From Sapria himalayana (lineage: Eukaryota; Streptophyta; Magnoliopsida; Malpighiales; Rafflesiaceae): 64,000 nucleotides of DNA. Location: positions 945,898 through 1,009,897 of the forward strand of contig JAREIK010001718.1 in NCBI GenBank assembly GCA_029783825.1, given 5' to 3'. A program made the translations under genes and the position numbers. The notes beneath the pieces are model-generated. The model was not told the DNA's origin. It searched no databases and worked only from the letters and a program-made list of their open reading frames with translations. Shown here one piece after another: positions 62,607 through 64,000 of this stretch. Position 1 is the stretch's first letter; every line of letters begins with the position of its first letter.

Positions 62607-64000
62607 GCAAAATACTATATAATACTAATAATTTTGGTGATTATGTATGATATATTTGTATGAAAATTGCTTTGAATAGAATTATTTCATGAAATTATAG
62701 TTATGATTAATTATGGTAAAAGGTAATGAAATTAATTGGATGTTGTCTGAAATATAAGACTTATTAGAATTGTTGAGTAGGAGTTGAGTGAAAAGTCATA
62801 TAAAATAATAGTATTCTTTATGTTATGACTTAGTTATACCTTTATAAGCTTATAAGATAGTTTCGACATCTATTATTGGTTGAAACTTTATATAAATAGT
62901 CATGACAATATTCATATATCATGACTCTATTATCTCATTGAAATTATTATTTTACTATGCAAGATATTTCTTTGGACTATAAAAATATATTAGTCACAAC
63001 ATCACTAGCTCAATAATATTTTTATGGCTATAATATTAATTTTATGTCATAACATCTAAATACCTCACTAGGGCCAAAAGTTATGGTATCCTCTAACATT
63101 GTGACTTTCTCATTATAGATCCAAAAATACTAAGGAAAAAAAGCTATGGCTTTTCTCTAGTGTTGTAACTTTTAGCTACAAAAAGTTTCAAGAGCATTTA
63201 ATCGAGTAGCGACCATTTTCAGAGCTATGACTTTGTGTTGTAGAGAAAAGACCAAAAATTGGTCATTCTTAGGATCAAAACTTTTTATTTAAAAAAAACA
63301 CATGAGCTAATACCATTTCTAATGCTATGACATTGAGTTATAGAAAGAAAATGCATGAGCCATAATGATTCCTAACACTGTAACTTCATATTATAGAAAA
63401 GAAAAATATGAGTCATGACAATTCTCAGTATCATAACTTCATGTTATGAAGAGAAAATACATAAGTCATGACTATTCATAGCATCATGATAATTTAATAC
63501 AAAAAAGACCAAAATCAAGGTCATTCCTAGCACTATGAATTTGTGTTACAAAGAGGAAAACCTAAAGTCATGTTCATTCCTTAATGTTATGATTTTCCAC
63601 TCAAAAAGACACTCATCCATTTGAGTATAAAAGTAAAACTTAGAGAAAGAAAAATATATATTATATAGAATTAGAGCACAAAAAAGAAGAAAAAAAGGCT
63701 GGAGTTTTGGAGTAAAAAATTACCAAACCCTAGTGAAGATCCATAAGCAAAGAGGGGATGCAAGTTATAAGTACGGACCTTTAAGGAGGAGCACAAATTT
63801 ATACTTCTAGCTAGGGCAGATTTGAGGTGCATGAATAAGAATTGTAAGTTTAGAGTTTTTATTCCTAGATAATCTTGAGAGTTATCATTGAGAAACTAAA
63901 ATTCCATAAGATATATTTCGAATTATCTCATATAAATTCCTTCATAATATCAGGCTACATTATTTTCTAGGGTTGGTATATTTTATTTTATGTGATTGAT
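62607..64000 (+). mobile_element. 3' LTR of Athila-like element 2, cut by window end
   Basis: Starts TGCAAAATACTATATAATAC and parallels the 5' LTR from 58981. Only about 1.4 kb of the expected 2.4 kb is inside the window. Confidence 0.75.

Noticed and set aside
1..64000. A wholly undescribed biological system
   Set aside because: Everything with coding signal could be assigned to RING1 or to known transposon classes except one short frame; the rest is decay, repeats or AT-rich spacer.

Overview
The window is about 64 kb of AT-rich, transposon-dense nuclear DNA from a flowering plant. The clues are a spliced plant-type RING1 gene, Athila-type Ty3/gypsy elements, Ty1/copia remnants, En/Spm (CACTA) elements with TNP2/DUF4218/DUF4216/Transposase_24 coding remains, hAT elements and a plant mariner-like fragment. 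A large-genome monocot such as a palm is possible, but the sequence alone does not settle this. No bacterial operons, tRNA, rRNA or CRISPR structures were seen.

Layout. 1-5480: a degenerate GATA/GACA microsatellite field, split by a hAT element. 5541-8622: Athila-type LTR sequence in reverse orientation. 9847-11452: a hAT element, then a copia 5' LTR and primer-binding site on the minus strand. 12312-26433: an Athila-like Ty3/gypsy element (plus strand, decayed pol) carrying nested insertions. These are a roughly 2.0 kb LTR-like insertion with its own hAT element inside pol, a 3.5 kb hAT element with transposase remains inside the 3' LTR, and a 393-bp insertion with a perfect 8-bp duplication. 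28614-34197: the only convincing intact host gene, a nine-exon minus-strand homologue of RING1 (Polycomb PRC1 H2A ubiquitin ligase), 407 codons plus stop. 34928-35330: a young-looking hAT element. 36969-38722: a copia remnant on the minus strand. About 39.7-46.2 kb: a 5'-truncated CACTA element (plus strand). 47257-56787: a complete-ended CACTA element of the same family on the minus strand, carrying a mariner-like fragment, a hAT element and an internal 140-bp duplication. 58981-64000: a second Athila-like element with nearly all of its coding region deleted; its 3' LTR runs off the window.

How the parts relate. The short GC-rich hAT elements share termini (TAGAGGTGTCAAA at the left, the inverse at the right) with the 3.5 kb copy, which retains recognisable transposase pieces, so they look like one family with a dead potential source. 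Most have 8-bp target duplications ranging from 4/8 to 8/8 identical, a rough age series. The nesting order can be read from the insertions. The RING1 gene sits in the middle and is free of large insertions apart from a diverged tandem repeat in intron 6 and a possible SINE in intron 2.

I found no convincing undescribed biological system. The most useful observations are the complete RING1 gene model, the hAT family with its target duplications, the nested-insertion chronology, the paired CACTA elements sitting against similar flanks, and the transition-only decay of an Athila primer-binding site.
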